Below are positions 28,639-36,892 of a stretch of 64,000 nt of DNA, piece after piece. Position 1 is the stretch's first letter; the number at the start of each line of letters is the position of its first letter. The stretch is from Apilactobacillus micheneri. GTDB taxonomy: Bacteria; Bacillota; Bacilli; Lactobacillales; Lactobacillaceae. The DNA is taken from assembly GCF_002993975.1 (NCBI RefSeq), contig NZ_POSO01000003.1, forward strand, positions 254,587 through 318,586. The letters are read 5' to 3'. A program made the position numbers and the translations under genes. The notes under the pieces are model-generated. The model worked only from the letters and a program-made list of their open reading frames with translations, did no database searches and had not been told where the DNA came from.

Positions 28639-29514
28639 TTATTTAATTTGACTATTTACTTCATCAGCAAAACTTTGTTCTTCTTTTTCGATACCTTCTC
28701 CAACTTCGTAACGAGCAAAGGCTTCAAGTTCTCCACCATTGTCTTTAACAAATTGAGCAACAGTTTTGTCTGAATCCATAACGAATTCTTGGTCAGCTAA
28801 ACTAATTTCTGATAAGAATTTGTTTAAACGACCTTCAACCATTTTTTCAACAATTTTTTCAGGTTTACCTTCATCTAAGGCTTCCTTCTTCAATTCTTCA
28901 CGTTCTTTATCTAAACGATCAGCAGGAACTGAATTTCTGTCTAAATATTCAGGGTTAGTAGCGGCAATATGCATAGCAACATGCTTAGCAACTTCTTCAT
29001 CTGCACCCTTAATTTGTACTAAGGCACCAATTAAACCACCATTATGCAAGTAAGCACCAAAGTTGGCATCGTCATCCTTATTAAAGATTTCAAAACGACG
29101 TAAAGTAATCTTTTCACCAGTGATTTGAGTTGTATTAATAATCTTGTCATTGATAGTTTCACCATCAACATCTAACTTAAGTGCAGCTTCAACGTCAGCT
29201 GGTTGTTCTTCAACAATCTTAGCTGCAACCATATCAATTAAGTTTTTGAAATCATCATTACCTGAAACAAAATCTGTTTCAGCGTTGATTTCAACAATAG
29301 CAGCTGCATTACTATTAGTAACAACACGTGTTAAACCTGCATTAGCAACACGGTCACTCTTCTTTTCAGCTTTTGCGATACCTTTTTCACGTAAAAATTC
29401 TAAAGCAGCTTTTTCATCACCATCAGAAGAAACTAAAGCTTTTTTAGCATCCATCATACCTACACTAGTTTTGTCACGTAAGTTTTTTACTTGAGCAGCA
29501 GTAATTTTTGCCAT
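28639..29514 (-). CDS. tsf: Elongation factor Ts
   Basis: 291 residues. The N-terminal UBA-like domain reads ITAAQVKNLRDKTSVGMMDAKKAL; the core carries INAETDFVSGNDDFK, the EF-Ts signature. It recharges EF-Tu with GTP. The ATG follows AAGGAGG. It is paired with rpsB as in nearly all bacteria, but a strong hairpin lies between the two genes. Confidence 0.97.
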   Translation of the reverse strand: MAKITAAQVKNLRDKTSVGMMDAKKALVSSDGDEKAALEFLREKGIAKAEKKSDRVANAGLTRVVTNSNAAAIVEINAETDFVSGNDDFKNLIDMVAAKIVEEQPADVEAALKLDVDGETINDKIINTTQITGEKITLRRFEIFNKDDDANFGAYLHNGGLIGALVQIKGADEEVAKHVAMHIAATNPEYLDRNSVPADRLDKEREELKKEALDEGKPEKIVEKMVEGRLNKFLSEISLADQEFVMDSDKTVAQFVKDNGGELEAFARYEVGEGIEKEEQSFADEVNSQIK

Positions 29515-29551
29515 TTAAATGGCCTCCTTAAAATATTTAATTCTATTTTAT

Positions 29552-29605
29552 AAAAAAAGGCTGACTCTGCATTAGGCCTTTCGGTCCAAACACATGAGTC
29601 AGCCT
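29552..29605 (-). terminator. Hairpin with T run between rpsB and tsf
   Basis: A 10-pair perfect outer stem (arms 29596-29605 and 29558-29567) encloses a smaller GGACC/GGCCT hairpin with a GAAA loop, followed by seven T on the minus strand. It is probably a partial terminator setting the S2 to EF-Ts ratio. Confidence 0.75.
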
Positions 29606-29637
29606 AAGTGCACAAATGTAAATAATTATTTAATTAA

Positions 29638-30387
29638 TTATTTGTTTTCACTTTCATCTTTTGAATCATTGCCATCTTTGAAAGTGTTTTCGTCAACTTC
29701 TTCTTCACCTTGGTTACCTTCAACAATAGCATCAGCCATCTTAGAAGTAATTAAGCGAACAGCACGAATAGCATCATCATTTGATGGGATAATTACATCG
29801 ATATCGTCTGGGTTAGTGTTAGTATCAACCATAGCAACGATAGGAATATTTAATTTGTGAGCTTCGTTAACAGCAAGTTGTTCTTTACGAGGATCAACAA
29901 TAAACATAACATCAGGAATCTTAGGCATATCTTCGATACCACCTAAGAATTTTTCTAACTTGTCAGTTTGTTTCTTTAATAAAGAAACTTCTTTCTTAGG
30001 TAATCTTTCAAAAGTACCGTCTTCAGCCATTTTCTTAAGATCTTTTAAGTACTTAATACGACTTTGGATAGTATCCCAGTTAGTTAAAGTTCCACCTAAC
30101 CAACGGTGGTTAACATAAAATTGACCAGCACGAGTTGCTTCTTCTTGAATTGAATCTTGTGCTTGTTTTTTAGTACCAACAAATAAGAATACAGCATTCT
30201 TTGATGCTTCATCCTTAACAAATTTGTAAGCATTATCAATCATTTTTACAGTTTTTTGTAAATCAATGATGTAAATACCATTACGTTGAGTAAAGATGTA
30301 CTTCTTCATCTTAGGATTCCAACGACGAGTTTGGTGTCCAAAATGAACACCTGCTTCTAACAATTGTTTCATAGAAATAACAGCCAT
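29638..30387 (-). CDS. rpsB: 30S ribosomal protein S2
   Basis: 249 residues from the ATG at 30385-30387 behind GGAGGG. An upstream in-frame ATG at 30427-30429 would add residues unlike S2. S2 signatures are [20 protein letters not shown] and [12 protein letters not shown], with [19 protein letters not shown] later. The acidic C-terminal tail is typical. It is transcribed from its own promoter through a structured leader. Confidence 0.97.
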   Translation of the reverse strand: MAVISMKQLLEAGVHFGHQTRRWNPKMKKYIFTQRNGIYIIDLQKTVKMIDNAYKFVKDEASKNAVFLFVGTKKQAQDSIQEEATRAGQFYVNHRWLGGTLTNWDTIQSRIKYLKDLKKMAEDGTFERLPKKEVSLLKKQTDKLEKFLGGIEDMPKIPDVMFIVDPRKEQLAVNEAHKLNIPIVAMVDTNTNPDDIDVIIPSNDDAIRAVRLITSKMADAIVEGNQGEEEVDENTFKDGNDSKDESENK

Positions 30388-30504
30388 TATAATAGCCCTC
30401 CAAATAGTTTTTTCCTCCTCAATGATCAACTAATATGGTGACTTATTAAAAAGCACTAGCCAAATTATCACATTGAGTGTGAATTAGTAATTAAATTACC
30501 ATAT
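30388..30504 (-). other. Structured 5' leader of rpsB
   Basis: The predicted RNA starts near 30500. Bases 30498-30504 can pair perfectly with 30433-30439, closing a domain of about 72 bases. Inside, ACUA pairs with UAGU and CACA with UGUG around a CUCAA loop. The leader ends with two AG-rich blocks before the rpsB ATG. This layout is what an S2 autoregulatory site would look like, but no consensus match is claimed. Confidence 0.55.
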
Positions 30505-30507
30505 ACA

Positions 30508-30536
30508 ATAATAAATCATTAACAATAATTAATCAA
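30508..30536 (-). promoter_or_regulatory. Promoter of rpsB
   Basis: Minus strand TTGATT (30531-30536), 17-base spacer, TATTAT (30508-30513), about 120 bases before the rpsB ATG. Confidence 0.72.
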
Positions 30537-30552
30537 TATTAAAATTAAATAA

Positions 30553-30828
30553 TTATCTAAAAAGCTTTCCATTCACACCATTATTCAATAAATATTTTAT
30601 TTTTTGATTTCTAGGTTGATGCTTAAATGCATATTCAGCTTTTAAAGCATCCCCTTTATTTTCAAAAGACTCATAATATATCATCTTTACTGGTAAATGA
30701 GATCTAGTATATTTTGCTCCCTTACCTGATTGATGTTTTAATAAACGTTGCTGTAAGTTATTAGTAAATCCACCATAAAGAGAATTATCACCGCACAATA
30801 GTACATACATATAATATTTATTCACCAT
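30553..30828 (-). CDS. GIY-YIG nuclease superfamily protein (YazA/UPF0213-like)
   Basis: 91 residues, a single small GIY-YIG domain. The opening YYMYVLLCGDNSLYGGFTNN corresponds to the GIY and YIG strands (here MYV and LYGG), followed by LLKHQSGKGAKYTR and the later Glu in KAEYAFK. Its cellular substrate is unknown. It overlaps the end of trmN6 by 11 bases; the same pair is adjacent in Bacillus (yabB-yazA), which supports the assignment. Confidence 0.88.
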   Translation of the reverse strand: MVNKYYMYVLLCGDNSLYGGFTNNLQQRLLKHQSGKGAKYTRSHLPVKMIYYESFENKGDALKAEYAFKHQPRNQKIKYLLNNGVNGKLFR

Positions 30829-31570
30829 ATAGTAGTTTCCTTACATAATCACTATATTCATTACTATTGTCTTTATATGTAATTATTGGTGGTAAAATTT
30901 TCATCCCAGATTTTTTGCCTTTGTTAATCCCTTCAATTAGAACCATATTAGAATCTTTAGTTTTTCGTGGATATATAAATTGTAATTTCTTTGGTGCTAT
31001 ACCATGCTTTAACATAGTATCCATAATTTCTAGCAAGCGATCTGGACGATAAACCAAATAAATTTTCGCATTAGTTTTTAGCATCTCACTACTTGCTGAC
31101 ATTATCGATTCTAAATTTGTAGTTATTTCATGCCTAGCAATTGCTAAATATTTATTAGGATTCTTCTTACTTGTAGGCAAATCAGGAAAATATGGTGGAT
31201 TACAAGTTATAACATCGATAGAATCTTTAGCAAGATAATTATTAAATTTTGATAAATCAGAGTTAATTACTCTTATCTTGTCTTCTAAATGATTTAATAA
31301 AACACTTCTTTTAGCCATATCGGCCAATTTATTTTGAAGTTCAATTTCAAATATTTCACCATTAGTTTTATGTGACATAAACATTCCAACTGCACCATTT
31401 CCAGCACACAAATCTACTATTTTAGATTTATTTTTATTAGGCAGTTTAGCAAAATTAGCCAGAAGCACTGCATCCAGAGAAAATGAGAAAACTTCAGGAT
31501 TTTGAATAATTTTAATGTCGTTACTATATAATTGATCTATTCTTTCATTTTCGTGTAATAATTTGTTCAA
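30818..31570 (-). CDS. tRNA1(Val) adenine-37 N6-methyltransferase-like protein (TrmN6/YabB)
   Basis: 250 residues from a TTG at 31568-31570, eight bases after AAGGTGG. The frame extends upstream to about 31690, but that part is low-complexity and has no ribosome site. The SAM-binding VDLCAGNGAVGMFMSHK and catalytic TCNPPYFPDLP motifs define an N6-adenine methyltransferase. Substrate by family homology is a tRNA adenine; this is inference. It is divergent from plsC and cotranscribed with the GIY-YIG gene. Confidence 0.87.
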   Translation of the reverse strand: MNKLLHENERIDQLYSNDIKIIQNPEVFSFSLDAVLLANFAKLPNKNKSKIVDLCAGNGAVGMFMSHKTNGEIFEIELQNKLADMAKRSVLLNHLEDKIRVINSDLSKFNNYLAKDSIDVITCNPPYFPDLPTSKKNPNKYLAIARHEITTNLESIMSASSEMLKTNAKIYLVYRPDRLLEIMDTMLKHGIAPKKLQFIYPRKTKDSNMVLIEGINKGKKSGMKILPPIITYKDNSNEYSDYVRKLLYGE

Positions 31571-31655
31571 TTTAATTTCCACCTTAATTTTAGGTTGCAT
31601 ATAGTAATAGTAATAGAATATTATTATTTTATAAAGTATTGAGAGGAGAAACAGT

Positions 31656-32282
31656 ATGTATTCTTTTTTAAGAGTATTAGCTAGAGTCATTTTATATACG
31701 ATAAATGGTAAACCAAAATTTAAAAATAAAGATAGAATTCCTAAAGGAAATTATGTTTTAGTTGCCCCACATAGGACTTGGTTTGATCCATTATATTATG
31801 CATTAGCTGCTAGCCCTAAAGAATTCGCATTTATGGCAAAAAAAGAACTATTCAAAAATCCAATTTTAAGATATATTTTAGTTCATGCAAATGTTTTAAG
31901 TGTCGATAGAGAAAATCCTGGTCCATCAGTTATAAAAGAACCAGTTAGAATTTTGCAAAAGTCGGATAAATCATTAATTATCTTTCCATCTGGAACTAGA
32001 CATTCACAAAGTTTAAAGGGTGGCGCAACTTTAATTTCAAAATTATCTAAGACACCTTTGCTACCAGCAACCTATCAAGGACCGCTAACATTTAAATCCT
32101 TGTTTTCTAGAAAACAGTCTACTATTAATTTTGGTGAACCAATATATATTGATAAAAAGCTAAAATTAAATGAAGATGGACAAAGTAAGATCGAACAGCA
32201 AATGCAAGATGCTTTCGACAAATTAGATGACGAAATAGATCCTAATTTTAAATATGTAGATCCAGCTAAAAAAGAAAAATAA
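31656..32282 (+). CDS. plsC: 1-acyl-sn-glycerol-3-phosphate acyltransferase
   Basis: 208 residues. The catalytic H(x4)D motif is HRTWFD (His39, Asp44). The glycerophosphate-binding block is FPSGTRHSQSLKGG in place of the commoner EGTR, and the third block TPLLPATYQGP is present. It makes phosphatidic acid, the substrate of CdsA. The ATG has GAGAGGAG upstream. It is one of few plus-strand genes, divergent from trmN6, and ends at a bidirectional terminator. Confidence 0.9.
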   Translation: MYSFLRVLARVILYTINGKPKFKNKDRIPKGNYVLVAPHRTWFDPLYYALAASPKEFAFMAKKELFKNPILRYILVHANVLSVDRENPGPSVIKEPVRILQKSDKSLIIFPSGTRHSQSLKGGATLISKLSKTPLLPATYQGPLTFKSLFSRKQSTINFGEPIYIDKKLKLNEDGQSKIEQQMQDAFDKLDDEIDPNFKYVDPAKKEK

Positions 32283-32316
32283 AAAGGATTAAAATCAATT
32301 AGATTTTAATCCTTTT
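32282..32316. terminator. Bidirectional terminator between plsC and yneF
   Basis: A 15-pair perfect stem (32282-32296 with 32302-32316) with A and T runs on both flanks, placed between two converging genes. Confidence 0.92.
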
Positions 32317-32320
32317 TATT

Positions 32321-32539
32321 TTATTTAGAATGAGCTTTCATACTATTCATCATTTGATTTAACTTTTTGGTAGATGGTTTTTGTCCCATTTGTAACATCA
32401 TTGCTCTTAATTGATCTTTATTAATTGGTGGATTATCTTTAAGATATTTTTCCATATACTTACGAGCCATAAAGAAACCACCGATTAATCCTAGGATTAA
32501 TGCTACTAAAACAACTACAATCCATAGAAATGTATTCAC
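32321..32539 (-). CDS. yneF: UPF0154 family membrane protein YneF
   Basis: 72 residues from a GTG at 32537-32539, six bases after AGGAGGG. One N-terminal membrane helix (about 5-27) is followed by [20 protein letters not shown] and [17 protein letters not shown], the UPF0154 signature. Function is unknown. In Bacillus the gene is also close to ynzC and lexA. Confidence 0.88.
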   Translation of the reverse strand: MNTFLWIVVVLVALILGLIGGFFMARKYMEKYLKDNPPINKDQLRAMMLQMGQKPSTKKLNQMMNSMKAHSK

Positions 32540-32622
32540 AGATATCCCTCCTAGCTTCATATACGAACATATATTTTATTTTACACAAAGTATAAATAAA
32601 TTTCAAAATTATTTTTAGTATA

Positions 32623-32874
32623 TTAGTCGTCACGTAGGCCTTTTTTACGTTGAATATTTTTAACCTTATCGGAGGTTATTTCTTTCCCCTTTTTATTATA
32701 AACCTGAACCATCTCAATCTGGCTTCTCATATTTTCTTTAAAGCGCTTTAGATATTTTTTGTGCAAATCTTTTCTTTCAGCACTTTCAGCTTCAGTCAAG
32801 CCTTGTTCTTTTTTCTTTTTTGATAATTCATTAATTCTTGGAATAAGTTCTTTTAACACTTTGTCTTCTGCCAT
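32623..32874 (-). CDS. ynzC: DUF896 / YnzC family protein
   Basis: 83 residues, small and highly charged. IPRINELSKKKKEQGLTEAE is the DUF896 helical hairpin, followed by RKDLHKKYLKRFKENMRSQI. Function is unknown. In Bacillus subtilis ynzC is the last gene of the SOS operon yneA-yneB-ynzC divergent from lexA; here only ynzC remains. Its ATG has AAAAGGAG, and the upstream gap contains the shared SOS box, so DNA-damage control is likely. Confidence 0.88.
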   Translation of the reverse strand: MAEDKVLKELIPRINELSKKKKEQGLTEAESAERKDLHKKYLKRFKENMRSQIEMVQVYNKKGKEITSDKVKNIQRKKGLRDD

Positions 32875-32900
32875 TTTAAAGTCTCCTTTTTATAAAATTG

Positions 32901-32936
32901 CGAACGTTTGTTTACATTTCCTTATTATGCTAATAT
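32901..32936 (+). promoter_or_regulatory. LexA (SOS) box and lexA promoter
   Basis: CGAACGTTTGTTTA (32901-32914) matches the Gram-positive SOS box CGAAC, four bases, GTTCG except at its last bases. It overlaps the -35 TTGTTT (32908-32913). After 17 bases comes an extended -10, TGC then TAATAT (32931-32936). LexA bound here would block lexA and probably also ynzC on the other strand. Confidence 0.82.
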
Positions 32937-32972
32937 TAAAGCTAAATAAAATCAAGAATTGGGGCGTCGTAT

Positions 32973-33608
32973 ATGACCTTACCAAAGGATAAAGTATCTT
33001 CTAAACAAATAAATATATTAAAATTCATTTGGAACTCAATCAATAATCAAGGTTATCCACCAACAGTAAGAGAAATTGCTAAAGAAATGGGTTTAGCATC
33101 TACATCAACTGTGCATGGATATTTAAGCCGTCTCTCACAAAAAGGTCTTTTAATCAAAAACAATGCTAAACCAAGAGCAATTGAAATTACCGAAGATGGA
33201 TTGAAACAGTTAGGGGTTAACTTTCATTCCAATCAAATACCAATATTAGGAAATGTTGCTGCTGGTGAACCCATTCTTGCAGTAGAAAATTCAAATGAAT
33301 ATTTTTCTTTACCTGACCAATATAATAATGACAGCGATATATTTATGCTGAATATAAAAGGCGAAAGTATGGTTAATATTGGAATATTTAATAATGATAA
33401 AGTTATTGTTAAGAAGCAGTCAATTGCTGAAAATGGTGACATTGTAATTGCAATGAACGATAAAAGCGAAGCAACATGCAAGAGATTTTTCAAAGAAAGT
33501 GATCATTATAGATTACAACCAGAAAATGACTATATGAGTCCAATTATATTAGATAACGTTAAAATATTAGGTAAAGTAATTGGATTGTATAGAGATAATA
33601 TTAGTTAA
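32973..33608 (+). CDS. lexA: SOS response repressor LexA
   Basis: 211 residues. The winged helix carries [20 protein letters not shown] and [11 protein letters not shown]. The self-cleavage site is Ala97-Gly98 in GNVAAGEP, catalytic Ser132 is in GESMVNIG and Lys170 in EATCKRFF. It represses DNA-damage genes and cleaves itself when RecA is active. The ribosome site (GGGGC) is weak. Its stop overlaps the stop of the converging gene by three bases. Confidence 0.96.
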   Translation: MTLPKDKVSSKQINILKFIWNSINNQGYPPTVREIAKEMGLASTSTVHGYLSRLSQKGLLIKNNAKPRAIEITEDGLKQLGVNFHSNQIPILGNVAAGEPILAVENSNEYFSLPDQYNNDSDIFMLNIKGESMVNIGIFNNDKVIVKKQSIAENGDIVIAMNDKSEATCKRFFKESDHYRLQPENDYMSPIILDNVKILGKVIGLYRDNIS

Positions 33609-34042
33609 AATACTTTCCCCTCATAATAAGATTCTGGTAAATTATTAAAATCATAGTTTTTCACTTCTTCAACCTTAGTTAAATAGGCGATCGAACTATT
33701 ACTTAACATTAAATTAACATTATTATCTTTTTCGTGAAAAATAATAATTGGTTTATTTATAGCTTTAGCATACCCAATTTCAAAAGCTGTACCACTATCT
33801 ACATTATCTTCAACATAGTCGATAATTGCGATAATGGCATCAGCTTTTTTTATTTCATCAGTATCTAATTTAAATACCTTTTTAGACCATTGCTGAGTGC
33901 CAACTTCACAATCTTTAACTTCTGATTTTCTTGGACTAAATACACTATTTACGGTATTATTTTTCGCTAAAGCAGTCTCTATTCTAGAAATTCTGTCGAT
34001 TTGTTCATCATCAAAAAATGGACTAGCTAAATATAAATTCAT
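33605..34042 (-). CDS. Nucleoside 2-deoxyribosyltransferase family protein
   Basis: 145 residues. The family motifs are [11 protein letters not shown] at the N-terminus, DAIIAIIDY in the middle, and [13 protein letters not shown] with the nucleophilic Glu88. The C-terminal substrate loop [11 protein letters not shown] is also present. Members exchange bases between deoxynucleosides, a salvage activity common in lactobacilli; the exact base preference cannot be read. It follows mvaS by 11 bases with a GGGGAA ribosome site and ends inside the lexA stop. Confidence 0.87.
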   Translation of the reverse strand: MNLYLASPFFDDEQIDRISRIETALAKNNTVNSVFSPRKSEVKDCEVGTQQWSKKVFKLDTDEIKKADAIIAIIDYVEDNVDSGTAFEIGYAKAINKPIIIFHEKDNNVNLMLSNSSIAYLTKVEEVKNYDFNNLPESYYEGKVF

Positions 34043-34053
34043 ATTAATTTCCC

Positions 34054-35229
34054 CTATTTATGGTCATAAATTCTTTGATTATCTTTTAGTGCTTTTAAGA
34101 AAAATTCAGCATCATCAGATTGCCAATTTAAGTTCATATTAACATTTTTAATAGGAATCCAGTTATTAAACATCGTTTCATATTCATCAATTGTTAATTT
34201 TTCTCTATTGTTAAGCATCGAGTTAATATCTTCTACTGAATCATTATTCTTGAAATTTTGTTCTAATTTCATTGAGAAAAATTCACCTTGAGCTCCAGAA
34301 CCATAACTAAATAAACCAATTCTATCTCCGCTTTGTAAATCATTTGAATTATTAATTAATGATAAGAAACTTAAATATAATGATCCTGTATATAAATTAC
34401 CAATATTTTCACTATATATCTTGCTAAAATTAAATTCATTCTTTAATTCTTCTTGTTTTGATTCAGAAGCTTCAGTCAAAACTGCTCTTAATCCTTTAAT
34501 CCCCATTTTTACATATGGTAGATGGAAAGTTAGTGCTTTATAGTCATCAACCGAAAGTTGATTCATTTGGTTATACTTATCCCAAGTATCTTTAAAGAAA
34601 TCAACATAAACATTATTAGAATAATGGCCATCTACCACCGCTTCTGTACGATATAATGGTCGCCAAAAATCCATAATATCATCTGAATGAAATGCACTTT
34701 CACCATCAAAAGAAGCAATGGAAGGATTAGTTGAAACTACCATAGCAATAGCTCCACCACCTTGTGTTACTTCACCAGGAGTATTAAGACCATATCTAGC
34801 CACATCAGCACCAATCACTAAAGCCTTTTTATTAGGATGATTGGTTACGTACTCTTTAGCCATTTGTAACCCTGCTGTGGCACCATAACATGCTTGTTTG
34901 ATTTCAAAAGCACGAGCAGATGCATTCAACTTTAATAAGTTTTGTAGATATATAGCTGCTGATTTTGAATTATCAACGCCAGTTTCTGTACCAAAAATGA
35001 TTAAGTCGATACTTTTCTTATCATCATCATTAATAATTTTTTGACTAGCATTTGCAGCCATTGTTACAACATCTTGAGTATTAGGAATTACAGCTTGTTT
35101 TTTTTGACCAATTCCAATTAAATATTTATTTGGATCTTCATTTCTAGCATTTGCTAAATCCACCATATCAATGTATTTATCAGGTGAATAAAAACCAATT
35201 TTATCAATTCCAACCTTCAATTTACTCAC
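34054..35229 (-). CDS. mvaS: Hydroxymethylglutaryl-CoA synthase
   Basis: 391 residues. The catalytic Cys114 lies in EIKQACYGATAGLQMAKEYV; the general-base Glu region is IIFGTETGVDNSKS and the His block is LTFHLPYVKMG. It condenses acetoacetyl-CoA and acetyl-CoA, the first committed step of the mevalonate route that feeds UppS. The listed start is GTG (35227-35229); a TTG three codons later (35218-35220) gives the more usual MKVGIDKIGFY start. Neither has a strong ribosome site. Confidence 0.95.
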   Translation of the reverse strand: MSKLKVGIDKIGFYSPDKYIDMVDLANARNEDPNKYLIGIGQKKQAVIPNTQDVVTMAANASQKIINDDDKKSIDLIIFGTETGVDNSKSAAIYLQNLLKLNASARAFEIKQACYGATAGLQMAKEYVTNHPNKKALVIGADVARYGLNTPGEVTQGGGAIAMVVSTNPSIASFDGESAFHSDDIMDFWRPLYRTEAVVDGHYSNNVYVDFFKDTWDKYNQMNQLSVDDYKALTFHLPYVKMGIKGLRAVLTEASESKQEELKNEFNFSKIYSENIGNLYTGSLYLSFLSLINNSNDLQSGDRIGLFSYGSGAQGEFFSMKLEQNFKNNDSVEDINSMLNNREKLTIDEYETMFNNWIPIKNVNMNLNWQSDDAEFFLKALKDNQRIYDHK

Positions 35230-35294
35230 TCAACTTTCATAAAAGAATAATATTATTTTACTATCAATCACTTTAATAACAAAATATATAGAAT

Positions 35295-35320
35295 AAAAAG
35301 CACACATAAGTGTGCTTTTT
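35295..35320. terminator. Terminator between the 80-residue gene and mvaS
   Basis: An 11-pair perfect stem (35295-35305 with 35310-35320) with A and T runs. On the minus strand it ends the transcript of the gene at 35322-35564. Confidence 0.88.
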
Positions 35321-35321
35321 A

Positions 35322-35564
35322 TTATTTTTCTAGATGAATTTTATATTGGTCTGAATTATTCATAGAGTTAATAATTTGACCTTCTGATAATTGACCTGTA
35401 TATACAAAGTTTTCATGTTTTTGACCAGTTGAAATAAATGTCCATTGAACCACTTGTTGTCCCATGCCAACAGGAATTCTAACTCCTGATAATTGACCTG
35501 TACTATTATCAGATAATTTAATTTCTTGGTTACCCAAATTGGTATTTACGTTTAATTTTAACAT
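35322..35564 (-). CDS. Unidentified 80-residue protein with TGQ repeats
   Basis: 80 residues from the ATG at 35562-35564, which has an AAGGAG ribosome site. An upstream in-frame ATG at 35592-35594 has none. I do not recognise the family. There is no signal peptide or membrane segment. It contains three short similar stretches, STGQLSG, STGQKHE and YTGQLSE, and looks beta-rich. It is a single-gene unit between mvaS and the secreted glycosidase, closed by a good terminator. Codon use matches its neighbours, so it looks like a genuine gene. Confidence 0.7.
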   Translation of the reverse strand: MLKLNVNTNLGNQEIKLSDNSTGQLSGVRIPVGMGQQVVQWTFISTGQKHENFVYTGQLSEGQIINSMNNSDQYKIHLEK

Positions 35565-35633
35565 TATAAACTCCTTAAAAATTATGTAATACAATATAAA
35601 TATAACATAATTTATCTAATTAATTAATTTACT

Positions 35634-36770
35634 TTAATAATTACGTGCTTTTTTAAGAAAATATTTAACAAAATATTCAGTATTTTTATAGGTACTATTT
35701 CCATCATATTTATTTGGATATTCTCCCCAAATAGATAATGAAGCACCTATATTATTCTTACTCTTTGTTTTTTGTTTAAGTGATTCATCATTCCACATAT
35801 TCATCTTCCATTTATTAATATCATCTCGCCATTCTTTAATTGAAGACTTAGTAAAAGAAAGTGGATCAGTAATTATATATAAATAATAACTATTATAATT
35901 AATAGTTTTAAAACCAGCAGCATTTAATTGTGGTAATGTCGCTCTTAATTTAATATTGGCCTTATAATCTTCTTTATCACTAACATCACCACTAAGGCTC
36001 CAATAATTAATTAATATATTTTTATGATACTTTTTAAGAACTGCTTTATGGAAACTATCATTCCACATTTCTAATTTTAATCCCTTAGAATTTATATAAT
36101 CATCAATACTATTTATATATTTCACAGCTGCATTTTGATCTTTTCTATTGTTGATAGTAATCTCATCAGCACCTACGCTAAAGTAGAATCCTTTGGGCAT
36201 CATCCCAACATATTCACTTAATATTTTTTTAGATAAGTTGATGGTTTCTTTCTTACCATAAAACATCTCATTGTATCCATCAGCATTTCTTACTCTTTTA
36301 ACTAATTTATTACCATTCTTTGTATAAGATAATAATTTAAATAAAGACTGAGCATGCCCAGGTAAATCTATTTCTGGTACAACTTGAATTCCTTTTTCAT
36401 AACCATACTGAATAACGTCTAATAATTGATCTTTACTTAAAAAAGGTAAATGTGTCTTTTTATTATAATAAACATCACCCTTTTTAGTAGCATTATCAAC
36501 GGTTTGATTTAATGTAGAATTTTCAATTCCAAAATTTTCATTATCATTTAAATGCAATTGTAAATAAGTTGCTTTGTTTTCACTTAATAAATTAATATAT
36601 TGTTTTATTTTATCAGTAGAGTAATAAACTCTTGAACAATCTAAAGTTAAACCAATTCTTTTATTATCAGCCGATGCATTAATATTATTTTGAGCTAAGC
36701 CAAATAATTGAAAAGACAAGATAATAAAAGTAAAGAAGATTGTAAATATTGTTATAACTTTTTTCTTCAT
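35634..36770 (-). CDS. Secreted family 20 glycoside hydrolase (beta-N-acetylhexosaminidase-like)
   Basis: 378 residues. Residues 1-34 form a signal peptide (MKKKVITIFTIFFTFIIL, cleavage near ASA). The rest is a GH20 TIM barrel: YLQLHLNDNENFG, VVPEIDLPGHAQSLF and FSVGADEIT with the catalytic pair Asp202-Glu203. The substrate aspartate/tryptophan positions (MWND, SIWGEYPN) are visible. It lacks extra carbohydrate-binding or anchor domains. It probably removes terminal GlcNAc or GalNAc outside the cell; the true substrate is unknown. It is a single gene with its own promoter and a dyad at the -35 position. Confidence 0.86.
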   Translation of the reverse strand: MKKKVITIFTIFFTFIILSFQLFGLAQNNINASADNKRIGLTLDCSRVYYSTDKIKQYINLLSENKATYLQLHLNDNENFGIENSTLNQTVDNATKKGDVYYNKKTHLPFLSKDQLLDVIQYGYEKGIQVVPEIDLPGHAQSLFKLLSYTKNGNKLVKRVRNADGYNEMFYGKKETINLSKKILSEYVGMMPKGFYFSVGADEITINNRKDQNAAVKYINSIDDYINSKGLKLEMWNDSFHKAVLKKYHKNILINYWSLSGDVSDKEDYKANIKLRATLPQLNAAGFKTINYNSYYLYIITDPLSFTKSSIKEWRDDINKWKMNMWNDESLKQKTKSKNNIGASLSIWGEYPNKYDGNSTYKNTEYFVKYFLKKARNY

Positions 36771-36805
36771 AGACTAAAACTCTTTTCTTTAAAAGTTATA
36801 AGCTA

Positions 36806-36814
36806 ATTATAGCA
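36806..36814 (-). promoter_or_regulatory. Extended -10 promoter of the GH20 gene
   Basis: Minus strand TGC followed by TATAAT (36806-36811). The -35 position reads AGGATA and is poor, and it lies inside the dyad at 36828-36847, suggesting regulated use. Confidence 0.7.
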
Positions 36815-36827
36815 TTTATATCCATAA

Positions 36828-36847
36828 ATATCCTAATACTAGGATAT
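36828..36847. promoter_or_regulatory. Perfect 20-base dyad at the -35 position of the GH20 gene
   Basis: ATATCCTA (36828-36835), four bases, TAGGATAT (36840-36847). It lies between the tRNA terminator and the -10 of the glycosidase gene and covers its -35 position. This is typical operator geometry; the regulator is unknown. Confidence 0.6.
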
Positions 36848-36878
36848 AAAAAAAGTACTAATGAAAATATTAGTACTT
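36848..36878 (-). terminator. Terminator after tRNA-Ser
   Basis: A 10-pair perfect stem (arms 36869-36878 and 36853-36862), then a run of seven T on the minus strand, 14 bases past the tRNA 3' end. Confidence 0.85.
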
Positions 36879-36892
36879 ATAAAACGTTATAA

